Positions 28,419 to 37,595 of a stretch of DNA of 64,000 nt are shown here, piece by piece. Position 1 is the first letter of the stretch. Each line of letters begins with the position of its first letter. Made by a program: the position numbers and the translations under genes. The notes beneath the pieces were generated by a model, which was not told the origin of the DNA, ran no database searches, and saw nothing but the letters and a program-made list of their open reading frames with translations. Source of the stretch: JALOLG01 sp963722415 (GTDB lineage: Bacteria; Actinomycetota; Acidimicrobiia; Acidimicrobiales; Ilumatobacteraceae); NCBI GenBank assembly GCA_963722415.1, contig CAVRNI010000037.1, positions 1-64,000 on the forward strand, in the 5' to 3' direction.

Positions 28419-29051
28419 TCAGCGGATCGCCCCGGTGCGGTCGATGGCCTGGCGGGACGAGATGACGGTGTCGATGATGCCATACGTGAGGGCCTCTTCT
28501 GCTTCCATCACGAAATCCCTATCGGTATCGGTATGCACGCGCTCAATCGTTTGTCCGGTGTGCTCGGACAAAATTTCCTCGAGCAGGTCGCGCATCCGCA
28601 TGATCTCCTTGGCCGCCAACTCGAGGTCGGTGACCTGGCTGTAGCCGACACGGCCGTACGGCTGGTGGAGCAGGACACGGCTGTGCGGGAGGGCGAGACG
28701 CTTGCCCTTGGTGCCCGCCGCGAGCAGTACCGCCGCCGCCGAAGCGGCCTGGCCGAGGCAGATCGTGGCGATGTCGTTGCGGACGAACTGCATCGTGTCG
28801 TAGATCGCGAACAGCGCCGTGATGTCGCCGCCGGGGCTGTTGATGTAGATGTTGATGTCCTTGTCGGGGTTCTCCGATTCCAGGTGGATCAACTGGGCGC
28901 ACAGGAGGCTGGCGATCTGGTCGTCGATCGGCGTCTGCAGGAAGATGATGTTGTCCTTCAGCAGCCGGCTGTAGAGGTCGTACGCCCGCTCACCCCGCGC
29001 CGTCTGCTCGACGACGTTGGGGACCAGATAGTTCACTGCGTCGAGGTTCAT
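28419..29051 (-). CDS. clpP: ATP-dependent Clp protease proteolytic subunit
   Basis: This serine peptidase forms the tetradecameric chamber used with ClpX. The 210 residues include NIYINSPGGDITALFAIYD, the nucleophile Ser104 in GQAASAAAVLL, His129 in SRVLLHQPYGR (25 residues later, as in the Escherichia enzyme), and the Asp near 179 in TDTDRDFVM. The active-site context AASAAA differs from the common AASMGA. The ATG overlaps the tig stop by 4 nt. Only this copy is seen; a second clpP is usual in actinobacteria but is not in the window. Confidence 0.94.
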   Translation of the reverse strand: MNLDAVNYLVPNVVEQTARGERAYDLYSRLLKDNIIFLQTPIDDQIASLLCAQLIHLESENPDKDINIYINSPGGDITALFAIYDTMQFVRNDIATICLGQAASAAAVLLAAGTKGKRLALPHSRVLLHQPYGRVGYSQVTDLELAAKEIMRMRDLLEEILSEHTGQTIERVHTDTDRDFVMEAEEALTYGIIDTVISSRQAIDRTGAIR

Positions 29052-30487
29052 GTTCGGGCGGCCTCCGTGTCGGGGTCTTCGGGGTCGGGTTCTTCGTGAT
29101 CTTCGTGATCATGTGCCTCGGCGTCGTGGGCCGCGTGATCGTGACCGTCGTCGTCATGAGTGTCTTCGTCGTGAGTATGGCCGAGCACGAGTTCACGATC
29201 GATCTGCTTTCCGTCCGGGTCGACGATCTCGACGTGATGCAGCAGCCAGTCGAGTGCCTTCGACTTGCGCATCTGCGCGACCAGCTCGGGCACGGCGTCG
29301 TTGCGCTCGTATGCCTTGCGGACGTCCTTGGCCTTCTGGCCGACCTGCATCGCGATCTGTGCGAACTCGGACTCGATGTCGGCGTCGTCGATCTCGATCG
29401 CTTCGGCGGCGGCGACGGCGCGTAGTGCAAGGTCGGCCTTGACCGCCTGTTGCGACTGTTCGCGCAGCCCCTCGATGAAGGAGTTCGAATCCTGCCCGGT
29501 GGCCGCCAGCCATCCCTCGAGGTCGATGCCCTGGGCGGAGAACTGGCGCACGGTGTTCTGCACTCGCGATTGCAGATCGGACTCGACCATCGGCGCCGGC
29601 GCCTCGATGTCGGTGAGCCCGGTCAACGCCTCGGTCACCTTCGGCACCAGTTGCTGGCGGATCCGATTGAGCTTGCCGGTGCTGATGCGCTCGGCGATGG
29701 ACGCTCGCCATTCGTCGACGGTCTCGAACTCGCCGAGGTTCTCGGCCACGAACTCGTCGGAGAGCTCGGGCACGATGAGCTCCTGCACGCGTTGCACGGT
29801 GATCGAGAAGTCGGCCGGTTGCTCGGTGCCCTTTGGCGTCGCCGTGAACGACAGCTCGTCGCCAGCCGATGCTCCGATCAGCTCGTCGTCGAAACCTTCG
29901 GCGACCCACCCCTGGCCGATCTCGTACGACCAGTCCTCGGTGTTGAGGCCGGGGACGTCCTCGCCGTCATGCGAGGCCGACAGATCGAGGGTGACGAAGT
30001 CGCCCGTCGCGGCCGCCCGCTCGACATCACCGAGTGAACCGGCGCGGCGCAACTCGCCCTCGATCACCGACTCGATCTCCTCGTCGGTTGCGTCCGGTGA
30101 GGGCAGCTCGACGCGGAGGCCGCCGTAACCGGGGACGGTGATCTCGGGTCGGACCTCGATCGTCGCGTCGAACTCGACGGGTCCTTCCTCCTGACCTCCG
30201 GTGATCTCGATCTGCGGCGTCGCGATGATGTCGACGTCGTGCTCGCGAACCGCCTTGGCGAGATACTGAGGGATCGAATCGCGCAACGCCTGCTCGCGCG
30301 CCGGACCGATCCCGATGCGTGCCTCGAGCACCCGGCGCGGCGCCTTGCCGTTGCGGAAGCCTGGCAGCCGCACCTCGCGAGCGATGGTCTTGAAGGCCCG
30401 ATCGATGTCGCGATCGAACTCGTCCTCCTCGACCTCGACGTACAGCTTGACCTTGTTTCCCTCGAGGGGTTCGACCGAACTCTTCAC
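29048..30487 (-). CDS. tig: Trigger factor chaperone with His/Asp-rich tail
   Basis: Trigger factor is a ribosome-bound prolyl isomerase/chaperone. The N-terminal ribosome-binding domain has PGFRNGKAPRRVLEARIG (the signature loop), the PPIase domain starts near residue 150 (ATGDFVTLDLSASHDGEDV), and the helical C-terminal domain follows to about residue 435. The last 43 residues are a highly acidic, His-rich tail (GHTHDEDTHDDDGHDH and on, ten or more His), unusual for the family. The GTG start at 30487 heads a probable tig-clpP-clpX transcript with a 4-nt overlap to clpP. Confidence 0.93.
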   Translation of the reverse strand: MKSSVEPLEGNKVKLYVEVEEDEFDRDIDRAFKTIAREVRLPGFRNGKAPRRVLEARIGIGPAREQALRDSIPQYLAKAVREHDVDIIATPQIEITGGQEEGPVEFDATIEVRPEITVPGYGGLRVELPSPDATDEEIESVIEGELRRAGSLGDVERAAATGDFVTLDLSASHDGEDVPGLNTEDWSYEIGQGWVAEGFDDELIGASAGDELSFTATPKGTEQPADFSITVQRVQELIVPELSDEFVAENLGEFETVDEWRASIAERISTGKLNRIRQQLVPKVTEALTGLTDIEAPAPMVESDLQSRVQNTVRQFSAQGIDLEGWLAATGQDSNSFIEGLREQSQQAVKADLALRAVAAAEAIEIDDADIESEFAQIAMQVGQKAKDVRKAYERNDAVPELVAQMRKSKALDWLLHHVEIVDPDGKQIDRELVLGHTHDEDTHDDDGHDHAAHDAEAHDHEDHEEPDPEDPDTEAART

Positions 30488-30515
30488 AGAGCGGCGAGTC
30501 TACCTGTGGGGGTAG

Positions 30516-30550
30516 CGACCCGACCGCTGACCATCGGGTCGGTCGGGTCG
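30516..30550. promoter_or_regulatory. 11-bp inverted repeat upstream of tig
   Basis: CGACCCGACCG at 30516-30526 and CGGTCGGGTCG at 30540-30550 are exact inverse complements, 13 bases apart. It lies 29 bases upstream of the tig GTG, in the divergent gap before the gene at 30618. It may be a leader hairpin or an operator for either gene. Confidence 0.4.
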
Positions 30551-30617
30551 GGCAGCCGGACGAACCTTCGCGCCGAAAAGCGCTCGAACGTGCGGCCATC
30601 GGACAGAATGGGCGGTA

Positions 30618-30890
30618 ATGCCGTTCTGGAAGCCACACGCCCTCGCCAACCCGCACACCGATCAGATCGATCTGCGGATGGGCGACAGGGTCCGAACCGT
30701 CGACGACCTGCAAGGTGTCCCGACGGGCACGGAGGGCAAGGTCATCCTGGCCAACGGGTTCCAGTGGCAGCGGTACCGGGTGCAGTTCGACAACGGGGCC
30801 GAGCTCGGCGACCTCGACGGCCGCCAGATCGAACCGATCGGGCGGGCCGCCAAACGTGTCGCCAAAGCCGCCGCCAAGGCCGCCCGCTGA
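30618..30890 (+). CDS. Small KOW/SH3-like hypothetical protein
   Basis: This 90-residue protein is not recognised by name. The middle (MGDRVRTVDDLQGVPTGTEG, KVILANGFQWQRYRVQFDNG) looks like a small beta-barrel of the KOW or SH3 type, with the Gly-Val/Gly-Thr turns usual there; the C-terminus is Ala/Lys/Arg-rich (AAKRVAKAAAKAAR). Such short proteins are found in Acidimicrobiia, but no function is known to me. The ATG at 30618 has GGGCGG upstream. It is divergent from tig. Confidence 0.65.
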   Translation: MPFWKPHALANPHTDQIDLRMGDRVRTVDDLQGVPTGTEGKVILANGFQWQRYRVQFDNGAELGDLDGRQIEPIGRAAKRVAKAAAKAAR

Positions 30891-30936
30891 CCATCGCCGC
30901 GGCGGCACTCGACGCCGACCGCGGGAGTGACCGGAT

Positions 30937-31266
30937 CTACGGCTCGATCACGATCCAACCGCGACGCTGCAGTTCGGCCGCGAGCAACTCGTCGGGCATG
31001 CGACGCACCGCCTGCTCGCCGGCGGACAGCCGTGCCGGCGGTGCGCCGACGTCGGTCGCGCTTTCGTCGACGGCGGTGTCCTGGAGCTGGTCGATGAAAG
31101 CTTCTGCCTCGTCGCGAGTGAACTTGCCGGCGGCCTGACGCTGTGTGAATCCCATCGGGCCGCGCGCGTCGCGGAAATCAGCGTGGCCGGCATCGTGGAG
31201 GAGCGTCAGCAGTTCCTGCACCTGCTTCCCCGACGCCGACGGACCCGACTGTTGACCGAAAGACAT
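30937..31266 (-). CDS. Hypothetical protein
   Basis: A 109-residue soluble protein of unknown function from ATG 31266 (an in-frame start lies five codons upstream). The sequence SGKQVQELLTLLHDAGHADF, then GPMGFTQRQAAGKFTRDEAE and AFIDQLQD, suggests a helical domain of the kind that pairs an Arg-rich helix with an acidic one; the C-terminal RRMPDELLAAELQRRGWIVI resembles an SAP/short helix-turn element. It precedes the end of the ABC exporter operon on the same strand but is separated by 69 bases. Confidence 0.6.
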   Translation of the reverse strand: MSFGQQSGPSASGKQVQELLTLLHDAGHADFRDARGPMGFTQRQAAGKFTRDEAEAFIDQLQDTAVDESATDVGAPPARLSAGEQAVRRMPDELLAAELQRRGWIVIEP

Positions 31267-31335
31267 CGCCAGCAGTCTCACAGACGCCGACGTCGGATTC
31301 GGCGCTTTCGTCCTCGACCCGCGGCGGCGGGCGAG

Positions 31336-33227
31336 TCAGGTGGCCTGGCCGGCGAACTGCGCGTTGTAGAGGCGCGAGTACGGGCCGTCGTGGGCGAGCA
31401 GTTCGTCGTGGTTGCCCTGCTCGACGATGCGGCCGCCGTCCATGACCAGGATCACGTCGGCGCCACGGATGGTCGAGAGCCGGTGGGCGATCACGAAGCT
31501 GGTGCGCTGCGACCGAAGCGCTTTCATCGCCTCTTGGATGAGCACTTCGGTGCGGGTGTCGACGGAGCTGGTGGCCTCGTCGAGGATGAGGATCGACGGA
31601 TCGGCCAGGAACGCGCGGGCGATCGTGATGAGCTGCTTCTCGCCGGCGGAGACGTTGTCGCCCTCGTCGTTGATCACGGTGTCGTAGCCGTCGGGGAGCG
31701 AGTGCACGAACCGGTCGACGTAGGTGACGCGGGCGGCTTCGCGGATCTGCTCGTCGGTCGCGTCCGGGTTGCCGTAGGCGAGGTTGTCGCGGATCGTGCC
31801 GCCGAAGAGCCAGGTGTCCTGCAGCACCATGCCGATCCTCGAGCGCAGTTCGTCGCGGGGATAGCTGGCGATGTCGCGCCCGTCGAGGCTGATCGTGCCC
31901 GAGTCGAGGTCGTAGAACCGCATGAGGAGGTTGACGAGGGTCGTCTTGCCGGCGCCTGTCGGGCCGACGATGGCGATCATCTGGCCGGGCTCGGCCACGA
32001 CGTCGAGCCCTTCGATCAGGGGCGTCTGCTTGTCGTACGAGAAATGGACGTCGTCGAACACGACGCGCCCGCGCACCGGTCGCCGGATCGACGGTGGCGG
32101 GCTGCTCGGGTGACTGCTCGTCGGCGTCGAGCAGTTCGAGCACCCGTTCGAGCGAGGCGATGCCGGACTGGAACGTCGCCGTCATCGAGGCGAGGTGCGT
32201 GAGGGGTTGCGAGAACTGGCGGGCGTACTGGATCATCGCCTGCACGTCGCCGACCGTGATCGCGCCGCTGGAGATGCGCAGCCCGCCGACGACTGCGATC
32301 AGGATGAACTGGATGTTGCCCATGAACACCATCGCCGGCTGGATCAGGCTGGCCATGAACTGGGCGGCGTAGCTGGCTTCGTAGAGATCGTCGTTCTCGT
32401 CGCGGAAGCGGGTCTCGACGTCGCCCTGGCGGCCGAAGCTCTTCACGATCGCGTGGCCGGTGATCACTTCCTCGGCCTGGGCGTTGAGGCTGCCGGTGTG
32501 GCGCCATTGCGAGATGAAGCGGGGCCGGGCGCGCCCACCGATGTACTTCATCAGCCAGATCGACAGCGGCACGGTGGTGAGCGCGATCGCCGCCAACAGG
32601 GGCGAGATCGTGAACATCATGATCGTCACGCCGAGCAGCGTGAGCAGCGACGTGAGGATCTGGCTCGTCGTCTGCTGCAGGCTCTGGGAGAGGTTGTCGA
32701 TGTCGTTGGTCACCCGGCTCAGCAGGTCGCCGCGGGCCTGGCGGTCGATGTAGCTGAGGGGCAGCCGGTTGATCTTGTGCTCGACCGATTCGCGCACCGC
32801 GAACATCGAGCGCTGGAGCACCCCGGCGAGGATGTAGGCCTGCGAGTACGCGAGGGCCCAGGACGCCAGGTAGATCGCGGCGACGAGGAACAGCTTGCGG
32901 TGGAGGGCGTCGAAGTCGATCCCGTCGCCCTCCACACCGCTCACGATGATGTCGGTGGCCTGGCCGAGCAGGCGCGGCCCGACGACGACGAGCGAAACGC
33001 TCGCAACGGTCAGCACTCCGACGCCGACGAGTCGCGGGGTCTCGGTCCCGAGGATGGTGCCGAGTCGACGCACCGAGACGCCGAAGTCCTTGCTTCGTTC
33101 GGTGGGGATGCCGGCGGCGCCACCGGGCCCGAACGCTGCCGCGTCGAGCGGCCCGGCCGGTCGTGGTGAGGACTTCGTCGTCGTCGGTCCTGTCGCCGGG
33201 AGCCTGTTCGCCGTTGCGATCGCTCAT
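31336..33227 (-). CDS. ABC exporter half-transporter, second subunit (frameshifted)
   Basis: This is a fused membrane and ATPase half-exporter of about 630 residues. A 45-residue N-terminal tail precedes six membrane helices (from VGVGVLTVASVSLVVVGPRL). The ATPase domain has Walker A VGPTGAGKTTL, a degenerate signature VSAGEKQL, and Walker B ILILDEATSSVD with the catalytic Glu. Frames change near 33140 and 32085. It starts inside the stop of the partner gene (ATGA at 33224-33227), so the two proteins should form a heterodimer. The substrate is unknown; drugs or lipids are usual for this family. Confidence 0.88.
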
Positions 33228-34962
33228 GCGACCGCTCCCTCACCCAGTTGGGACGCGACGATCTCGGCGTACGTGGGGCAGTCGGCGATGAGCTCGCCGT
33301 GGGTGCCGATCCCGACGAGCTCGCCGTCTTCGATCACGAGGATCTGGTCGGCGTCGGCGATCGTCGACACCCGCTGGGCGACGAGCAGCACGGCGGCCTG
33401 TTCGGTGTGGGGTGCCAGCGCGGCGCGCAGTCGCGGCGTCGGTGGCGAGGTCGAGTGCCGAGAACGAGTCGTCGAACACGTAGATCTCGGGTTCGGCGAC
33501 GAGCGCGCGGGCGATGGACAGCCGTTGGCGTTGGCCGCCCGACACGTTCGACCCACCCTGCGCGATCTCGCTGTGGAGACCGTCGGGCATGGCGCGCACG
33601 AACCCCGACGCCTGGGCGATGTCGAGCGCCTCCCAGAGCTCGTCGTCGGTGGCGTCGGGCCGGCCGAACCGCAGGTTGGAGGCCACGGTGCCAGAGAAGA
33701 GGTACGCCTTCTGGGGGACGTAGCCGACCTTGCCCCAGAGCAGCTCGGGGTCGAGCGCGCGCACGTCGACGCCGTCGACGAGCACCGCGCCATCGGTGGC
33801 GTCGAACAGTCGCGCCACGAGGTTCACCAGCGTGGTCTTGCCGGCGCCGGTGCTGCCGATGATCGCCGTGGTCGTGCCGGCTTCGACTCGGAACGAGATG
33901 TTGCTCAGCACCGGGTGTTGGGCACCGGCGTAGCGGAAGCCGACGTCGCGGAACTCGAGGGTGCCGTGTTCGGTGAGCTCGGTGACGGGGTGTTCCGGTG
34001 GACGGACGGAGGACTCGGTGTCGAGCACCTCGACGATCCGTTCGGCGGCCACCGCGGCACGCGGGATCATCGAGACCATGAATGTCACCATCACGACGGC
34101 GATCAGGATCTGGATGAGATAGCTGAGGTAGGCGATCAGCGAGCCGACCTGCATGCTGCCGGCGCCGATCCGATCGGCGCCGATCCACAACACGGCGACG
34201 CTGGAGATGTTGACGATCAGGCCGACGGTGGGGAACATCGATGCCATCAGCCGTCCGGCGCGGAGCGACGTGTCGGTCAACTCGGCGTTGGCGACCGCGA
34301 AGCGTTCCGATTCCTCGGGCTCGCGAACGAACGCCCGCACCACCCGGATGCCGGTGATCTGTTCGCGCAGCACCGAGTTGACGCGGTCGATGCGGATCTG
34401 CATCTGCTGGAACGCGGGCACCATGCGGTACACCACCTGTCCGAGGAGCAGCACGGCAGCTGGGATCGCGACGACCAGCACGACCGACAGGCCGATGTCC
34501 TCCCGCACGGCGAGGATGATTCCGATCACCATCGTCAGCGGAGCGGCGACCATCAGCGTGGCGGCCAGCACCACGAGCATCTGGACCTGTTGCACGTCAT
34601 TCGTGATGCGGGTGATGAGCGACGGTGCCCCGAACGCGCCGACCTCGCGACTCGAGTAACCGGTGACCTGATGGAACAGGTCGCGACGGACGTCGCGACC
34701 GAAGCCCATCGCGGCGCGCGCACCGAACCACACGGCGACGACGGCGAACACGATCTGAACGACGCTGAAGCCCATCATCACCGCGCCGATGCGCCAGATG
34801 TAGCCGGTGTCGCCCACGAGCACGCCGTTGTTGATCAGGTCGGCGCTGAGGGATGGCAGGGCGAGCGTGGCCGCGGTCTGGATCGCCTGGAACACCACCA
34901 CGATCCACAGCGTCTTGCGGTATGGCCGCAGGTGGGTGCGCAAGGAGACGCCGCAGACTCAC
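33224..34962 (-). CDS. ABC exporter half-transporter, first subunit (frameshifted)
   Basis: This is the partner half-exporter of about 580 residues. Six membrane helices (IWRIGAVMMGFSVVQIVFAV, LTMVIGIILAV and others) are followed by an ATPase with Walker A IGSTGAGKTTL, canonical signature VSGGQRQR, and Walker B EIYVFDDSFSALD, in which Asp replaces the catalytic Glu. The open frame begins with TTG 34943, but GTG 34962, sharing GTGA with the tetR stop, gives MSLRRLL that joins RTHLRPYRKTLW after an indel near 34945. A second indel near 33430 leads into the true C-terminus (TYAEIVASQLGEGAVA). Confidence 0.88.
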
Positions 34963-35537
34963 GGGTCGACCTCCACACCGTGGAGGAACACGTCGACGAT
35001 GTCGGCCACCGGTCTCGGTTCAGCGCTGAGCATCGGGTGGGAGAACGAGAGCGTGAGGGCCCGCAGCAGCCGCGCCGCATCGGTCGGTTCGAGACGGAGT
35101 CGAGCGGCCTCCGCACCGAGCAGCGCGGCGAGGGCCGGGCTGTCGGGCAGCGGCTTGGGCTTGGCGGGATGGTGATGCGGGCCGAGCTGTGTCACGAGCC
35201 GCCAGATGTCGACGATGCGTCGCTGGATCAGGTCGGTCGCGAGGAGGAGTCGCTGCTCGAACGGTGCGGTCGGATCGATCTCGGAGATCGCCCGCTCGAA
35301 CGGCGCCTGGTCGATCGCGGTCTCGTAGGCGGCGGCGAAGAGCTCGTCCTTGTCGGCGAAGACATTGAAGATCGTGCCTTCCGACACTCCAGCGGCGGCC
35401 GCCAACTCGCGGCTGGTAGCCGTGGCCCCGCGCTCGATCAGCAATGGCAGGACGGCATCGATGATGTCGGCCCGTCGCGCCGCCGGAGGCAGTGGAGCAG
35501 CTCGACGCCGAATCGCCGGGGCGGGCAGAGTGGGCAC
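34959..35537 (-). CDS. TetR family repressor of the ABC exporter operon
   Basis: This 192-residue regulator has the N-terminal TetR helix-turn-helix (RRADIIDAVLPLLIERGATA, then RELAAAAGVSEGTIFNVFAD and KDELFAAAYE). The C-terminal ligand domain is not assignable; a His-rich loop LGPHHHPAKPKP stands out. GTG start at 35537. Its stop overlaps the start of the exporter gene (GTGA), so the three genes form one operon. A perfect palindrome 19 bases upstream of the start is the likely self-operator. Confidence 0.9.
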   Translation of the reverse strand: MPTLPAPAIRRRAAPLPPAARRADIIDAVLPLLIERGATATSRELAAAAGVSEGTIFNVFADKDELFAAAYETAIDQAPFERAISEIDPTAPFEQRLLLATDLIQRRIVDIWRLVTQLGPHHHPAKPKPLPDSPALAALLGAEAARLRLEPTDAARLLRALTLSFSHPMLSAEPRPVADIVDVFLHGVEVDP

Positions 35538-35555
35538 CGCGTCAGGCTAACTGAG

Positions 35556-35569
35556 TGAGTGCGCACTCA
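35556..35569. promoter_or_regulatory. TetR-type palindromic operator
   Basis: TGAGTGCGCACTCA is a perfect 14-bp palindrome, preceded by another TGAG repeat (CTGAGTGAGTGCGC). It sits just upstream of the tetR GTG. Sites of the TGAGTG...CACTCA type are common for actinobacterial TetR repressors, so autoregulation of the tetR-ABC operon is likely. Confidence 0.7.
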
Positions 35570-35644
35570 GAACGTCGTCGCCGGATTCGTGGCCAAGTCA
35601 GCAGGCGGACGACGGGAGTAGGATCTCCCGGCTGGAGAACAGTT

Positions 35645-35721
35645 CGGGAAGTGGCGCAGCCTGGTAGCGCACCTGCTTTGGGAGCAGGGGGTCGGGGGTT
35701 CGAATCCCCCCTTCCCGACCA
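35645..35721 (+). tRNA. tRNA-Pro (TGG)
   Basis: The acceptor stem CGGGAAG (35645-35651) pairs with CTTCCCG (35711-35717), followed by discriminator A and an encoded CCA. The anticodon stem CCTGC/GCAGG encloses the loop TTTGGGA with anticodon TGG at 35679-35681. The T arm GGGGGTTCGAATCCCCC is complete. It stands alone between tetR and the peptidase gene. Confidence 0.96.
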
Positions 35722-36051
35722 TTGTGAGCTGGACGGCCGCGGCGATGAGTTGACGGGTCGGGCCGAGTTCATGGTGCGCTTGCGTGGTCGCGGGTCGCTT
35801 GATCGGCCATGGTGGATGCGTCTCGGCGACGCTCAGTTCGGAATCCGAGACGGGACGGCAACGGGAAGCGCTGACTCGCCGATTCCCTGCTGTCGCAGTC
35901 AACGTCGCCACGACGTCACTGCATCCCGCGCGGCCGAAAGCGCCCAGTGGGACTGTCTCCTTCCGAAGGGGAGGCTCGCGTCGCGTGGGGCTGATCTCGC
36001 CGACCATCGCGCGGTACAGTTTCGGGGACGGTGGCGTGAGGGAGGGTTCGC
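35722..36051. other. Non-coding gap between tRNA-Pro and the M1 peptidase gene
   Basis: These 330 bases hold no frame that looks like protein; open frames here on both strands are Arg/Ser-rich shadows. The last 20 bases include GGGAGGGTTCGC before the peptidase ATG, a plausible ribosome-binding site. I see no repeat, second tRNA or strong hairpin. Confidence 0.5.
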
Positions 36052-37563
36052 ATGAATGTTCGTCGTCAGGTCGTTGCTGGGTTGGCTGCTGTGGCAGTGG
36101 CGATGGGTTTGGTCGTCGTGCCCGGCGGCGCAGCGGCGGGACCTGGCAAGCCGGGTGAACCGCGTTTCACCGCCGGCGCTCCTGGCGCTGGGGACGCCTA
36201 CTTCCCGTTCGCCGGGAACGGCGGATACGACGTGCTGCACTACGACTTGGACCTCACGTACACGCCGCCGTCTCCCGCTCCGGCGCCGCTGAACGGCGAG
36301 CTCAACGGTGTCGCGACGATCGACCTCGTGGCGACCCAAGATCTCGACCGGCTGAACCTCGACCTGCGCGGGATGGACGTGGAGGCCGTCACGATCAACG
36401 GCCGTCGTGCTCGTGAGATGTCGCCGCCGGCTGCTGGCGTCGAGGTCGACGGCGCGGCCTACTGGCACGTCCAGGACGACGCCGCACGTGTCTGGGAGCT
36501 CACCATTCAGCCAAGACCCAAGATCAAGACCGGTCAGCGGGCGCAGATCGTGGTGACCTACGGGGGTCAGACGATCCGGCCCACCGACATCGAGGGCGCG
36601 CTGTACGGCTGGGTCACCACGCGCGACGGGGCGATGGTCGTCGGCGAACCGGAAGGGTCGATGACGTGGTACCCGGTCAGTGACCATCCGACGGACAAGG
36701 CCACCTACAGCTTCGAGATCACGGTGCCGGAGGGCAAGGTGGCAATCGCCAATGGGGTCCCCGCCCAGGCCCCGGTCACGGCGAACGGGTGGACCACCTG
36801 GTTCTGGGACGCCCCGGATCCACAGGCCAGCTATCTCACCACGGCGTCCGTGGGCGACTACACGCTCACTACGTCGACCACATCGTCGGGCCTGCCGATC
36901 ATCGACGCGGTCGACGACGCCCTGACGCCCGGCAATCGAGCGACCACCGAGGCGAGCCTCGCACTGCAAGAGGAGATGATCTCCGTCTTCGAGGACGCGT
37001 TCGGCCCGTACCCGTTCAACTCCTTCGGGTCGATCGTCGACGACGACTCCGTCGGCTACGCCCTCGAGACGCAGACCCGGCCCGTGTACTCGCGAGTCGC
37101 GCGAGAGTCGACGGTCGCCCACGAGCTCGCTCACCAGTGGTTCGGCAACGCAGTCAGCCCGGAGCGGTGGCAGGACATCTGGCTCAACGAGGGCTGGGCC
37201 ACCTACGCCGAGTGGGTCTGGACCGAGGCCGCCGGTGGCGACAGTGCGCAGACGCGGTTCGAGGAAGTCATGGAGATCCCTGACGACGACCCGTTCTGGG
37301 AGCTCGTCGTCGCGGATCCGGGGCCGCTCGGACTCTTCCTCGGCGCGATCTACGACCGGGGTGCGGCGACGCTGCACGCGCTGCGGGGCAAGGTCGGCGA
37401 TGAGAACTTCTTCGCCGGCGCCCGACGTTGGCTGGAGCACTACGGCGATGGCACGGCCACGACGGAAGACTTCGAGGCAGTGTACGAGACGGTCTCCGGC
37501 CAGGACCTCGACGCGTTCTTCGACGTCTGGTTGCGCACCCCATCCAAACCCACCAGCTGGTGA
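36052..37563 (+). CDS. Secreted M1 family zinc aminopeptidase
   Basis: This 503-residue exported metallopeptidase has a signal peptide (MNVRRQVVAG, hydrophobic core, AAAGP cleavage region). An N-terminal beta domain precedes the catalytic domain with the substrate loop GYALETQTRPVYS and zinc site HELAHQWFGN (357-366), with the third ligand Glu380 in LNEGWATYAEW. The usual GAMEN is replaced by GYALE, normal for secreted bacterial M1 enzymes. It lacks the large C-terminal ARM domain of PepN, so it is a short form. It would remove N-terminal residues from peptides outside the cell. It is monocistronic; the next gene is convergent. Confidence 0.92.
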   Translation: MNVRRQVVAGLAAVAVAMGLVVVPGGAAAGPGKPGEPRFTAGAPGAGDAYFPFAGNGGYDVLHYDLDLTYTPPSPAPAPLNGELNGVATIDLVATQDLDRLNLDLRGMDVEAVTINGRRAREMSPPAAGVEVDGAAYWHVQDDAARVWELTIQPRPKIKTGQRAQIVVTYGGQTIRPTDIEGALYGWVTTRDGAMVVGEPEGSMTWYPVSDHPTDKATYSFEITVPEGKVAIANGVPAQAPVTANGWTTWFWDAPDPQASYLTTASVGDYTLTTSTTSSGLPIIDAVDDALTPGNRATTEASLALQEEMISVFEDAFGPYPFNSFGSIVDDDSVGYALETQTRPVYSRVARESTVAHELAHQWFGNAVSPERWQDIWLNEGWATYAEWVWTEAAGGDSAQTRFEEVMEIPDDDPFWELVVADPGPLGLFLGAIYDRGAATLHALRGKVGDENFFAGARRWLEHYGDGTATTEDFEAVYETVSGQDLDAFFDVWLRTPSKPTSW

Positions 37564-37595
37564 CCATCCCCGCGGTCCACACGGGCCATGCGTGC

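Noticed and set aside
32895..35558. An 887-codon open frame on the plus strand
   Set aside because: It runs antisense to both exporter subunits and tetR, whose motifs are unmistakable.
35567..36007. A 146-codon minus-strand frame upstream of the peptidase
   Set aside because: Its C-terminal part is the translated complement of tRNA-Pro (GKGGFEPPTPCSQSR), a well-known false-protein pattern.
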